Shown: positions 16,127 to 24,054, counted from the stretch's first letter. The stretch is 30,304 bases of DNA from Promethearchaeota archaeon (GCA_019058515.1 JAHPYY010000110.1:1-30304); one strand, 5' to 3'. Made by a program: numbers and translations. Notes: generated by a model not told the origin, from the letters alone.

Positions 16127-16579
16127 TTAAACATTAGAAAGATTTTTAAAAATTCTCAATAAATATTCTTCGAATTCATCTATTTCTTTCTCAGTAAAAC
16201 CCTTGTAATAATGTTCATTCATCTTTTTAGAGACTTGAGCATATTTTTCGTGTAACTTTTTATCTTTTTCAGTTGTCTTGATAACTATTTTCCGTCTATC
16301 TGTTTTTGACCGGAAACGTTTAATGTAGCCCATTTTTGCTAACCTATCGAGCATTGAGGTGAGAGTTGACTTGCCTAAAGATGCTTTTTTTGCTAACTCA
16401 TTAAAAGACAACTCCTCTTCTTGCCAAAGAACAAACATAATTCGTCCTTGTGCGGGGTTTATCTCAATTTCGTGGTCTTTTAGTATTTTAGTAAAAATTC
16501 TTCCTGCAATTTGATGAATTTTAGAAATTAGAAATCCACCTTTACGTTGTTCTTTCAATGCATCCATTAAGCTTCCCAT
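16127..16579 (-). CDS. MarR-family transcriptional regulator
   Basis: The 150-residue protein has the MarR build: dimerisation helices at both ends and a central winged helix-turn-helix (LSFNELAKKASLGKSTLTSM, then LDRLAKMGYIKRFRSKTDRRKIVIKTT) with the family's typical DRRKI wing. MarR proteins are dimers that bind short palindromes and release on binding a ligand or on oxidation. It follows the FMN-fold gene by 38 bases on the same strand. The promoter of that gene carries a double palindrome, so it probably controls its own operon. Confidence 0.9.
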   Translation of the reverse strand: MGSLMDALKEQRKGGFLISKIHQIAGRIFTKILKDHEIEINPAQGRIMFVLWQEEELSFNELAKKASLGKSTLTSMLDRLAKMGYIKRFRSKTDRRKIVIKTTEKDKKLHEKYAQVSKKMNEHYYKGFTEKEIDEFEEYLLRIFKNLSNV

Positions 16580-16617
16580 CTTTACGATTTGTAAATTTTT
16601 ATTGTTTATGACTTTAT

Positions 16618-17085
16618 TTACTTACTAATATCATAATATTCCCTTTCTGCTTTCAGTTCATCTATGTAAAGAAAATCTTGAAATGGTTTTCCACCGAGAT
16701 TTTTCCAAGTAGTTATGAGATGAGGATTGACAGTGATAACGACAGAGTTTTCGAGATGAGAATAAAGTTGGAATGCACGAGGGTGGTGTTCTTTATATAA
16801 TTCAATAAACCTTCTATTTACAGCTTCCATCGGATGGGATCCTAATGTGGCAGTTCCTTCAATTTGAACATTTTTAGCACAAATCGCAATATTAGGATTT
16901 TTTTTAATTTGCTTGTACTTTCCAGACCTCTTGTCGGTTTCGAACATTAACATCAATCCAATATTTACAAACTCGATCGTTCTTGCCGAAACCTTGTCAT
17001 TTGCAGATGTGGCCAATACGAGCGTTTTATTCTTGCTAAGAAACTTTTCAATTTCGTTTTTTAATTCCCTATAGCTAATTTGCAT
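16618..17085 (-). CDS. Pyridoxamine 5'-phosphate oxidase-like FMN-binding protein
   Basis: The 155-residue protein has the split-barrel flavin fold: KNKTLVLATSANDKVSARTI (residues about 18-37) is the typical first strands, MLMFETDKRSGKYKQIKKN the cofactor-facing loop, and NPNIAICAKNVQIEGTATLG the next strand pair. The family includes FMN- or F420-dependent reductases and general stress flavoproteins; the substrate here cannot be read from sequence. GGAGGA (17094-17099, read on the minus strand) lies 8 bases upstream of the ATG. It is first in a likely two-gene operon with the MarR gene, so the protein is a plausible target of redox- or xenobiotic-responsive control. Confidence 0.85.
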   Translation of the reverse strand: MQISYRELKNEIEKFLSKNKTLVLATSANDKVSARTIEFVNIGLMLMFETDKRSGKYKQIKKNPNIAICAKNVQIEGTATLGSHPMEAVNRRFIELYKEHHPRAFQLYSHLENSVVITVNPHLITTWKNLGGKPFQDFLYIDELKAEREYYDISK

Positions 17086-17122
17086 TTGTATTATCCTCCA
17101 ATCTTCAATGTTTTATTAATTG

Positions 17123-17149
17123 TTCTATATAGAATAGTTCGACCTAGAA
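17123..17149. promoter_or_regulatory. Double palindrome, likely MarR operator
   Basis: TTCTATATAGAA (17123-17134) is a perfect 12-base palindrome. TTCGACCTAGAA (17138-17149) repeats its outer TTC...TAGAA pattern with a 15-base centre-to-centre shift. Both lie just upstream of the FMN-fold gene, directly downstream of a TATA-like AATATATTTATT on the minus strand, hence over the expected transcription start. This is where an archaeal repressor would block transcription. The link to the MarR gene is inferred from position. Confidence 0.6.
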
Positions 17150-17277
17150 TAAATATATTACTAAAGTTAGAAAAATGATTTCTTATCTTCTGGATTTGAA
17201 ATACTAATATCTTAGAAGCCATTTAGAAATCTTACTTATAATGTATGTTTGCAAACTTATCCTTACACATATACATA

Positions 17278-17297
17278 ATAAAAAATAGAAAGAGAAA
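17278..17297 (-). terminator. Pyrimidine-rich terminator after vhuU
   Basis: Reading on the minus strand, the sequence right after the structured RNA turns into TTTCTCTTTCTATTTTTTAT, the kind of T-tract that ends archaeal transcripts. It would close the mvhG-mvhA-hdrC-hdrB-vhuU unit and leave the hairpins in its 3' untranslated region. Confidence 0.45.
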
Positions 17298-17299
17298 TT

Positions 17300-17369
17300 G
17301 TTGGTCGTACCCGGGCAGGGTAGTTATATCCAATCTACGCTTTTTATTGGATATTCATCCTAAACCAAC
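17300..17369 (-). promoter_or_regulatory. Candidate SECIS element after vhuU
   Basis: On the minus strand the vhuU stop codon is followed at once by a perfect 9-bp stem, ATATCCAAT / ATTGGATAT (17354-17346 and 17334-17326), with an 11-base loop whose 5' half is AAAAAG. A second hairpin TACCC / GGGTA (17322-17318 and 17312-17308) lies behind it, and GTTGGT / ACCAAC (17369-17364 and 17305-17300) can pair around both. Archaeal SECIS elements lie in the 3' untranslated region, which fits. The ATGA directly before the stem and the A-rich loop recall eukaryotic/Lokiarchaeal SECIS. A matching GA on the 3' side is not evident, and the GC-rich methanogen consensus is not matched either. The structure is clear; the function is inferred. 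Confidence 0.6.
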
Positions 17370-17507
17370 GTGTAATTTTCGAGAGTAAATCTCTTTACCT
17401 TCCTCGTCAACCACAGTGATGTGGGCGGCACACGATAGTCAGCAATCGTAACAGCGAACTACCATCTCTAAGAGATTTACTACTCCTTCAGGGATATCTT
17501 CTGACAT
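17355..17507 (-). CDS. vhuU: Selenocysteine-containing C-terminal peptide of the [NiFe(Se)]-hydrogenase large subunit (VhuU)
   Basis: The 50-residue protein is read through an in-frame UGA (17441-17439, codon 23) as selenocysteine. The start is ATG 17507, with AAGGT eight bases upstream. The N-terminal part, EGVVNLLEMVVRCYD, matches the strand that precedes the nickel motif in Mvh/Vhu large subunits. Then comes Cys-Sec-Leu-Ser-Cys-Ala-Ala-His, that is UxxCxxH, where Sec takes the place of the first nickel ligand. In homologues a protease cuts after the His, here releasing a 21-residue tail beginning ITVVDEEGK. The large subunit gene mvhA lacks exactly this motif, so the two products should associate as in Vhu of methanococci. 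Unusually, the Pro before Sec is Cys. It is last in the operon after hdrB. Confidence 0.88.
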
Positions 17508-17571
17508 GTGTTTAAACCTTATTCGTTAACTTTTGTATGATAATGAAATTAATAAAATTGATTCTTAACTT

Positions 17572-18459
17572 TTATTTGAGGTTGAATTTATCGAGCAAAT
17601 TAGTCAAACGCGAGCGGTGAAATTTAAGACCTATCTCGTCGGGTTTAACTCCGAACGCTAGTGCCATTAGTTCCGTTAGATATAGAATGGGAACTCCAAA
17701 AGTCTTGCCAGATTGCTTTTCTGCCTTTTTTTGATTAGTATCCATTTGTTGAAAGCACGCAGGACAAATTACCACGAACGCTTCCGCCCCTGAAGAAATT
17801 CCGCTAGAAAACTTGTTAGCAAGAATTTGCATACTAGGTTCTTCTTCAGCGTTGCTTACTCCAGAACCACAACACAGCATTTCTTCCTCGTAGTCGACTG
17901 GTGTTGCTCCAGTAGCTGCCACTAACTCTCTTAATTTCTTTGGCTCCATAGGATCGTCCGTTTGCATAATTTCAGAAGGTCTATTATAGTGACAACCCGT
18001 ATGACACGCAACTTTCAATCCGGATATGTCTTGAGTGACTAATTCTTTAATTTTTTCGACGCCTACTTCATACAATACTTCAACGAAGTGTTTTACATTA
18101 ATTGTGCCCTTGAATTCCTTTCCAACCTTCTTTAGAATGTCGTTGATCTTGTTTCTTTCGTGCTCGTCGTGGGATAATTCGTGGTTTACTGCTTTTAGAG
18201 TTTGAAAACATCCGTTACATAGGGAAACTATATCTTTGCCTTCACTTTCGGCCAATGTTAAGTTTCTTGCGCCCATAGCCAACCAACTCGTATGATCTAC
18301 GGAGTTAAATCCAACTGGGTCAGGGCAGCAAGCGAATGGAGCTTCCGAAGTTTTAATTCCGAGCTTTTCGAATACCTTTCTTGCAGATGCTTCGATGAAT
18401 GGAATTCTGTTTCCAATAGTACAACCTTCAAACATTTTATACTCGTCTGCTTTCGCCAT
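17572..18459 (-). CDS. hdrB: Heterodisulfide reductase subunit B (HdrB)
   Basis: HdrB holds the noncubane Fe-S clusters at which a disulfide is reduced. The protein has two CCG-type domains. The first runs from EGCTIGNR to FACCPDPVG (the Gly after CC is Pro here) and LCNGCFQTL; the second from ACHTGCHYNRP to MLCCGSGVS and VICPACFQQM, the classic Cys-x(about 35)-CCG-x(about 35)-CxxC spacing. The ATG at 18459 is preferred over the GTG at 18474 because GAGG stands eight bases in front of it. It follows hdrC by 17 bases. HdrA, the flavin-bifurcating partner, is not in the window. Confidence 0.93.
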   Translation of the reverse strand: MAKADEYKMFEGCTIGNRIPFIEASARKVFEKLGIKTSEAPFACCPDPVGFNSVDHTSWLAMGARNLTLAESEGKDIVSLCNGCFQTLKAVNHELSHDEHERNKINDILKKVGKEFKGTINVKHFVEVLYEVGVEKIKELVTQDISGLKVACHTGCHYNRPSEIMQTDDPMEPKKLRELVAATGATPVDYEEEMLCCGSGVSNAEEEPSMQILANKFSSGISSGAEAFVVICPACFQQMDTNQKKAEKQSGKTFGVPILYLTELMALAFGVKPDEIGLKFHRSRLTNLLDKFNLK

Positions 18460-18476
18460 ATTTTTTTTCCTCACTT

Positions 18477-18974
18477 TTATTTATTTATAATTTTACTTAA
18501 ATTTGTAGCTTCTAATATTTTTTGAATTTCGTCCGTTTCAGGAACTTCGATAGGAGGTAAACCCAAATCCTTTCTTCTTCTTTCAATTGCGGGTTGCATT
18601 GGTATAGCCTTCCCGTTTTCAAGGATGGTTGACGCCTGAGTTGTGTAATAATCGGGACCTTCTCCCATAGCAATACTCATATTTTTCAAGATAACAAATA
18701 TTTCAGTTAACTCGATCTTTTGTGGACATACCTCGTCACAAGTATCGCACATCGTACATCCCCATAAATTAAAGTTAGATTCTTGATGGAAAATTGCGTT
18801 ACTAAATCCAAGAAAAGATTGCATAATGATTGGTCTGGGATTATACCTCTGGTTCGTTACCTTTGCTGATGGGCAAACATCGGTACATCTAGCACACTGG
18901 TAACAATATTTCAATGTGTCTTGGATATGAGCATCCATTACTTTTTTTCTTAATTGGTAATCTACTACCACCAT
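18477..18974 (-). CDS. hdrC: Heterodisulfide reductase subunit C (HdrC)
   Basis: This small ferredoxin-like subunit carries electrons from HdrA to HdrB. Two [4Fe-4S] motifs are present: CYQCARCTDVCPSAK and CTMCDTCDEVCPQKI, with the helical segment between them (MQSFLGFSNAIF) that is typical of HdrC. The C-terminal part ends in a charged helix (PETDEIQKILEATNLSKI). The ATG at 18974 is chosen because GTGAT (18983-18979) sits in the ribosome-site position; the GTG within that element (18983) could serve as a start four codons in front. It lies 36 bases after mvhA. Confidence 0.93.
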   Translation of the reverse strand: MVVVDYQLRKKVMDAHIQDTLKYCYQCARCTDVCPSAKVTNQRYNPRPIIMQSFLGFSNAIFHQESNFNLWGCTMCDTCDEVCPQKIELTEIFVILKNMSIAMGEGPDYYTTQASTILENGKAIPMQPAIERRRKDLGLPPIEVPETDEIQKILEATNLSKIINK

Positions 18975-19010
18975 ATTTATCACATTTTAATTATTAAAAA
19001 TTTTATTTTA

Positions 19011-20315
19011 TTATTTAATCCAAGGGTCAGGGAGCTTTAAGCCCTCTAACGCTTTGTCTTCGAACACTTGCTTGGCTACGTGCATTAAGCTCTTCTCGAT
19101 ACCCGCGATGTTGTGGTTTGTCGCAACGAGTAAGTTGAGTTTCTTGCAAATTCCTTCGGGATCGGAAAACACGTGATACAGCAAAAGCCCGCGAGGAGCT
19201 TCCGTAACGCCCACGCCTTCGCCTTCCTTTGGTTGTACATCAAGTGTTTTACAGTTTGGATTACAGATATCAGGATCGTTTAGCAATTCCGCAATCATTT
19301 CGATTGATTCTACCAATTCGATTAAGCGCGCCCAGTGATACGCAAATGTATGGTGCGAGATAGGACCGGTTTTCTCTCGGAACGCTTTCAGTGCGTCGTC
19401 TGCTAAAGGAGTCGCCATTTTGTCCGCAGCGTTAATCATCGCTAAACAATTAGCTCGATAAATTCCTTCGGGATATCCGGCAGGCTTGTAGTACATGTGT
19501 GTAGCGTAGGAATGCTCGGGAATGTGCTCGCCTAACACATCTAGGTACTTTTGCGGTGCATAATCGATCTTCTCCCCTTCAGGGGTGACAATTCGAATGT
19601 CTCCCTCGTAGATGTCGTGAACGCCATTTTTAGTCATTCCAAGATAATATGTGGGAACTACGCCTACATTTGCTACAACATCCCAATAGTCTTCAACTAC
19701 TTTTAACCCAATTTCTACCGTTTTTTTCGAAAATTCGACTTGCTCTGCTACTTGCGCTAAGAACATTTCTCGCACTTCTTCGTCCATCGATTTTTTCATT
19801 CCACCTACGATAGCAGCGATCGGATGTACTGACTTACCTCCAATGGCAGCGCACAATTTCTGACCGAAATCCATCATTTTCAAGGCCATTGCGCCTACAT
19901 CGGGCATCTTATTGATAACATGCACTACATTTCTTAACGCAGGATCGGCCATAGGACCTAATAGAAAGTCTGGAGCCGCAAGCGCGTAGAAATGGAGCGC
20001 GTGAGAAGAATATTGCTTTGCGTTCTGTAATAATTTTCTAAGCTTTAACGCAGGAGTAGGAATTTCTATACCCCACGCATCTTCTACCGCTTTTGTAGGA
20101 GTAAGATGGTGTGGAATTGGACAAATTCCACAGATTCTGGGGGTGATTCTTGGAATGTGCTCGCAATATCGTCCTTCGCAAAACTTCTCGAAGAAGCGGG
20201 TAGAAGTAATGTTAAATTGCGCGTCCTTTACTTTTCCATCGTCTCCAAGAACGATTCGCAATCCTCCGTGCCCTTCTAATCGAGTAACTGGTTCTACTTC
20301 TATTTCTTTTACCAT
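19011..20315 (-). CDS. mvhA: F420-non-reducing [NiFe]-hydrogenase large subunit, lacking the C-terminal nickel motif
   Basis: The 434-residue catalytic subunit splits or forms H2 at the Ni-Fe site. RLEGHGG (12-18) and the N-terminal metal motif RICGICPIPHH (60-70, RxCGxC) are intact, as is the late EAPRGLLLYHVFSDPEGI segment (about 370-387). The protein then ends with LKLPDPWIK and has no DPCxxCxxH/R motif, which every one-piece large subunit carries at its end. This second pair of metal ligands is supplied by vhuU. No frameshift is seen at the end: the TAA lies 36 bases before hdrC. GAGGAAT ahead of the ATG is a ribosome site overlapping the end of mvhG. Confidence 0.95.
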   Translation of the reverse strand: MVKEIEVEPVTRLEGHGGLRIVLGDDGKVKDAQFNITSTRFFEKFCEGRYCEHIPRITPRICGICPIPHHLTPTKAVEDAWGIEIPTPALKLRKLLQNAKQYSSHALHFYALAAPDFLLGPMADPALRNVVHVINKMPDVGAMALKMMDFGQKLCAAIGGKSVHPIAAIVGGMKKSMDEEVREMFLAQVAEQVEFSKKTVEIGLKVVEDYWDVVANVGVVPTYYLGMTKNGVHDIYEGDIRIVTPEGEKIDYAPQKYLDVLGEHIPEHSYATHMYYKPAGYPEGIYRANCLAMINAADKMATPLADDALKAFREKTGPISHHTFAYHWARLIELVESIEMIAELLNDPDICNPNCKTLDVQPKEGEGVGVTEAPRGLLLYHVFSDPEGICKKLNLLVATNHNIAGIEKSLMHVAKQVFEDKALEGLKLPDPWIK

Positions 20316-20319
20316 TTTT

Positions 20320-21705
20320 TTATTCCTCTATTTTATCGTGATATTTATGCCCTAAAGTACTATCTGCCAATGTAAATCTGTTGAACAAACCCGCAGGATC
20401 TTTTATCAGTTTCAGTACTTCTGTAGGATCTTTATCAGCTGTCAGTGAGCCCAATGTGCTTATGAATTTAGCTCCCTGATCTTTAACTCCTACGGGAGGT
20501 CCATAGCATCCGAGACATGGGGCGTTAGCTTTATTTGGACAAATTGTTCCACATCCCGCTTGAGTCACAGGACCCAAACAAATATATCCTTGTTCTAAGA
20601 AACATGTATCCATTGTTGGTAATCCCTCGTAATCTCTTTTTAAATTGGTCGGCACTTTATCTGCAACTTCCCTTTCACAATGGGAGCACACAGTTTTAGA
20701 GCTAAATTTGAATGATGGATCGTCCCTTAATAAGTGTAGACATCTTCCCACCAATTCATCTACAGTATTATTTCCCGTAGGATTTACATCAACTACCATT
20801 CTTCCATTTATTTCTTTTGTAGTTAATGTTTCAGATTCGTATGCTAACCGCTGAAGTAAATCTCCTCTGAAATAAAAGTTAGTAATGTTTGATACTCCTA
20901 AGTAAAGATCCAGAAAATGTTGTAAACTCGCTCCTTGTTCTGGAGTAAGCGCTAATACCTCGTCAATCATTTTCCTTAATTGTTTGGCTTTAGCCCCAGG
21001 TTTTGAGGTGGCTTTAAAACAACCATAACACACATCTCCAGAATTAGGACACATCAAGTCGCACCCTGATGCAGTGATTGGACCATAACAAAGTATTCCT
21101 TTATCAAGAAAACAACCTTCTTTAAACAGATCACATGAGTCACATACACATCCGTTTTTATTTAGGCTTTCTGGTCCTTGCCCTATTAAGGATAATAAAT
21201 ATGATATTGCTGCGATAATATTTTCTGTGGTTGGTGGACAACCGGGAATAAAGACATCCACATCAATTATGTCTTTGACATTAACAATATAATCTTCGAA
21301 TCCAGGTACATGTTCAGTTGGTTCTTTGGGATTTTCATCTGTTATCGCTTCAGTTTCCATAAATTTCCTCTTGACTAATTCATCTTTATCGTACAGGTTA
21401 GCTAATCCTTTCACGCTACCGTAACATGCACAGGCACCAATGCAAACTACGATTTTACATTTTTTCCGAATCAGTTTTGCATTTTCCGTGTCTTCCTTAG
21501 TTCGTGCCACGCCTTCTATAAATCCAACAACGATATCTCCGTCTGGTCGAGATTCCAGAGACTCGTGTTTGAAGTCTACCACCGCTGGCCAATAGACTAT
21601 ATCTAATTCCGGTAAAATTGGTAATAATCCAAGGTGAGCGTTGAGAAGAGATTGATGACAACCCCAACATGAACTTAGTTGCATAAACGCTACTTTTACT
21701 GGCAT
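20320..21705 (-). CDS. mvhG: F420-non-reducing hydrogenase small subunit with a duplicated Fe-S domain (MvhG-like)
   Basis: The small subunit passes electrons from the Ni-Fe site to MvhD. The N-terminal part has the proximal-cluster Cys: SSCWGC (13, 16), VCIGACACYG (88-94) and IPGCPPT (156). The distal-cluster domain then occurs twice: cysteines at 198, 206, 215, 219, 226, 229 and again at 368, 376, 385, 389, 397, 400 have nearly the same spacing, each with a GYICLGPVTQAGC-like core. The protein is therefore 461 residues, where methanogen MvhG has roughly 300. About 110 residues (230-338) without a recognised motif lie between the copies. It is first in its operon, with a possible TATA-like AATATTTAAG upstream, and its stop is only four bases before the mvhA start. 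Confidence 0.92.
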   Translation of the reverse strand: MPVKVAFMQLSSCWGCHQSLLNAHLGLLPILPELDIVYWPAVVDFKHESLESRPDGDIVVGFIEGVARTKEDTENAKLIRKKCKIVVCIGACACYGSVKGLANLYDKDELVKRKFMETEAITDENPKEPTEHVPGFEDYIVNVKDIIDVDVFIPGCPPTTENIIAAISYLLSLIGQGPESLNKNGCVCDSCDLFKEGCFLDKGILCYGPITASGCDLMCPNSGDVCYGCFKATSKPGAKAKQLRKMIDEVLALTPEQGASLQHFLDLYLGVSNITNFYFRGDLLQRLAYESETLTTKEINGRMVVDVNPTGNNTVDELVGRCLHLLRDDPSFKFSSKTVCSHCEREVADKVPTNLKRDYEGLPTMDTCFLEQGYICLGPVTQAGCGTICPNKANAPCLGCYGPPVGVKDQGAKFISTLGSLTADKDPTEVLKLIKDPAGLFNRFTLADSTLGHKYHDKIEE

Positions 21706-21907
21706 ATTTTTAATTCAATTTTTCTGTAATTAAATTATTATTGTGCTTAAATATTGAATTTATTAAAAAATTTGTCAATGTACACAGGTTTGGACAATCT
21801 AACCTACGTTTAATTTTTATAAGTTAATCGAAAAAGAAACGGTAACTCTTCTTATATTTCTTTCACCAAAATTGATATTAAAAAAGAGAAATAAAAAAAA
21901 TAAACAA

Positions 21908-22717
21908 CTAAGCAGCTATATACAATCTACCAGTGCTTTCTTTAGTAACGGAGTGATCTCCGGAATATTCAATAAACTTTCCCTTAATCTTTTCTCCGTT
22001 AGGAAGCTCTACTTCGTCCACCTCTCCCATTTTCTTAAAACTTGGAAGTCTGCTTTGGACTTTTCCTTTAATTACAACGGTACCTCGAGCTTGGTCTGCT
22101 CCTGCACACCTATTTACATCACCTTCTACAACCATCGTTCCTCCGTGATTGTGAATTCCTAGGAAGTCGTTTGCTCCGCCACAATACAATGTGGGAAATT
22201 TCTTTGCTTTGTATGCTCCTCTAGCCCAGGACATCGCTTCGTTTCCGATTGTTCCTTTTACGCGTATAACGCCGTTTGTCATACCTTTCCAATATCCTCT
22301 GTACGCAGCTCCGACATAATGGCCCGCATTCCCTTTTATCTCTAACTCACCACCTTGTAACATTGCTCCTGCCCAATCATCAGCATTTCCTTGTACGATT
22401 ATCTTCCCTCCCTTCATATAGTTACCAACATGCATCCCTACATCGCTGTGTATCTCAATTTCTCCACCACTCATTTTTTCTCCAATCCTCTTCACATTAG
22501 CTAAATTACCTTCAATTATTATTTTTAACTCAGCCAATTCACCTGCTTTTCCTGAAACATCGAAGTAATCCCCGAGTTTAGCTTCTGAAGTACCAAAATA
22601 CACAGGTAATTCTTTGATCTCTTTTTGGGATTTGTTCGCGAAGTTATCTGGAGTTATACAATCTGCTTCTAAGGGAAATTTTAATTCTTTTTTCAGTTTG
22701 AGTTTTACTTCTGCCAT
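21908..22717 (-). CDS. fwdC: Formylmethanofuran dehydrogenase subunit C
   Basis: The 269-residue subunit has the right-handed beta-helix of the glutamate-synthase C-terminal type. Glycine-rich turns recur at near-regular spacing: KMSGGEIEIHSDVGMHVG, MKGGKIIVQGNADDWAG, LQGGELEIKGNAGHYVG, and GGTMVVEGDVNRCAGADQA. In the Fwd complex it forms part of the shell that holds FwdA and FwdB. ATG 22717 is chosen since AGGTGA stands six bases ahead; the GTG of that element (22726) is in frame but is the ribosome site itself. It is the last gene of the Fwd operon, followed by about 200 bases of AT-rich spacer before mvhG, in which I see no gene. Confidence 0.93.
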   Translation of the reverse strand: MAEVKLKLKKELKFPLEADCITPDNFANKSQKEIKELPVYFGTSEAKLGDYFDVSGKAGELAELKIIIEGNLANVKRIGEKMSGGEIEIHSDVGMHVGNYMKGGKIIVQGNADDWAGAMLQGGELEIKGNAGHYVGAAYRGYWKGMTNGVIRVKGTIGNEAMSWARGAYKAKKFPTLYCGGANDFLGIHNHGGTMVVEGDVNRCAGADQARGTVVIKGKVQSRLPSFKKMGEVDEVELPNGEKIKGKFIEYSGDHSVTKESTGRLYIAA

Positions 22718-22718
22718 T

Positions 22719-24047
22719 TTATTCACCTTTTTTCTCTTTTACTTTTTCGATTAGTCTTTCTAAAATCTCCCGATCGCTCAAGCATTCTCCAGGTGCGTCT
22801 TTTACTTTTCTCAAACGAATTGGTACTTTATCCATTCTATACGCTGTGCCTTCAGTTTCGATACCAGCGAATGCAGCAGGCAAGATTATATCAGCGTAAT
22901 GTGAAGTAGGAGTTTCGTGAGGTTCTAATGTAATAAGTGGGTGTTTGAAGAGATTTTTCACAGACGCAGCAGGAAAATTGCTTGCAGGATCTGAAGCCAC
23001 GATTAAAGAGGCATCAATTTCGTCTCGCATAAGTACATTTACCGATGAGAATTCTCCAGGATTGTATCTCGGATATCCTCTTGAGAAGTCAATCGAATAT
23101 GCGTATCCCGTGTTCCATGTAAATACGGTATTTGCACCCGTTACATTATAATGCCCTCTCATAGGCATAAGCAAAAACTTTGTGTGGTCGTTTAATTCTC
23201 GACTCAAACAAATCGCTGCATCAATGTTTCTGTGGTGTCCTTCGGAGTGAGTCAATCCCATACCAAAGAAAATTACACCGTATTTGCACGATTTGAGGAT
23301 TTCTACTAATTCTTTTATTTTATCCATTGGAACTCCAGCAACTTCTTCTTCATCGAGGTCCACTTCACGAAGTAGCGCTCTAATCGCGTTGACTAACTCG
23401 TAATCGTGATCAGGTTTGACTTGAATGTGTAGGTCAGCAATTTGTGCTGTATGAGTGTTTCGAGGATCAACCACCACTATGAACCTATCGTTGCGTCCAT
23501 CTTTCCTAAAATATCCTCTAACGAATTCGCTATACCTACTTAAATGCCTAGGATGAGCGTGAACGGGATTGGATCCCCAGAAAATGACTAAATCTGCACG
23601 GTTCTTAAATTCTCCTAAGGTTGATAAAGGCGCACCTACATCTTGAATTGCTAATAAGCTAGGACCATGACATACTGATGCAGTATTGTCTAATATTGCT
23701 CCAAGCACTTCAGCTAGCTCTACTCCTTTACTCTGAGCTTCACATTCCGTAGAAGAAAATCCGTATAACAATGGTCGGGTGGCTTTTACTAAAACATCTG
23801 CCGCTTTATCAATTGCTTCCTCCCAGGAAACTTCTTTCAACCCACCGTTTTCTCGGATCATAGGTTTTTGGTATCGATGTTCGCTTGGGTTTGAAGAATA
23901 GAATTTTTTCGTTCCAATTTGGCACGCATTTCTCACTTCCACAATAGTGCCTTCCTTAGTACTTACATCAATCTCAAGGTCGTCGCACAAAGTACCGCAA
24001 AAAGGACATACAACATCATACACACTCTTAACTTTCTTTTCCATCAT
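22719..24047 (-). CDS. fwdB: Formylmethanofuran dehydrogenase subunit B, Mo/W-bis-pterin catalytic subunit
   Basis: FwdB reduces CO2 to formate (or the reverse) at a tungsten or molybdenum pterin site. The N-terminal [4Fe-4S] motif is VVCPFCGTLCDD (C14, C17, C21) with NACQIG (C42). The metal ligand lies in NTASVCHGPS and is Cys126, not selenocysteine, so this subunit does not need the Sec machinery used by vhuU. Further pterin-binding stretches of the family are visible: VIFWGSNPVHAHPRHLSRY and VVDPRNTHTAQIAD. The length of 442 is normal. The ATG is double (24047, 24044), and GGAGGG lies about 11 bases ahead. FwdA, the partner amidohydrolase, is not present nearby. Confidence 0.95.
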   Translation of the reverse strand: MMEKKVKSVYDVVCPFCGTLCDDLEIDVSTKEGTIVEVRNACQIGTKKFYSSNPSEHRYQKPMIRENGGLKEVSWEEAIDKAADVLVKATRPLLYGFSSTECEAQSKGVELAEVLGAILDNTASVCHGPSLLAIQDVGAPLSTLGEFKNRADLVIFWGSNPVHAHPRHLSRYSEFVRGYFRKDGRNDRFIVVVDPRNTHTAQIADLHIQVKPDHDYELVNAIRALLREVDLDEEEVAGVPMDKIKELVEILKSCKYGVIFFGMGLTHSEGHHRNIDAAICLSRELNDHTKFLLMPMRGHYNVTGANTVFTWNTGYAYSIDFSRGYPRYNPGEFSSVNVLMRDEIDASLIVASDPASNFPAASVKNLFKHPLITLEPHETPTSHYADIILPAAFAGIETEGTAYRMDKVPIRLRKVKDAPGECLSDREILERLIEKVKEKKGE

Positions 24048-24054
24048 AATTCTT

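Noticed and set aside
17300..17357. Reading the final UGA of vhuU as a second selenocysteine
   Set aside because: The continuation (ISNKKRRLDITTLPGY...) resembles no hydrogenase sequence and would run through the hairpin; the protein already has the tail expected for protease removal.
20645..20854. Open frames opposite mvhG, fwdB, fwdF and other minus-strand genes
   Set aside because: They mirror clearly recognised genes and show no own motifs or ribosome sites.
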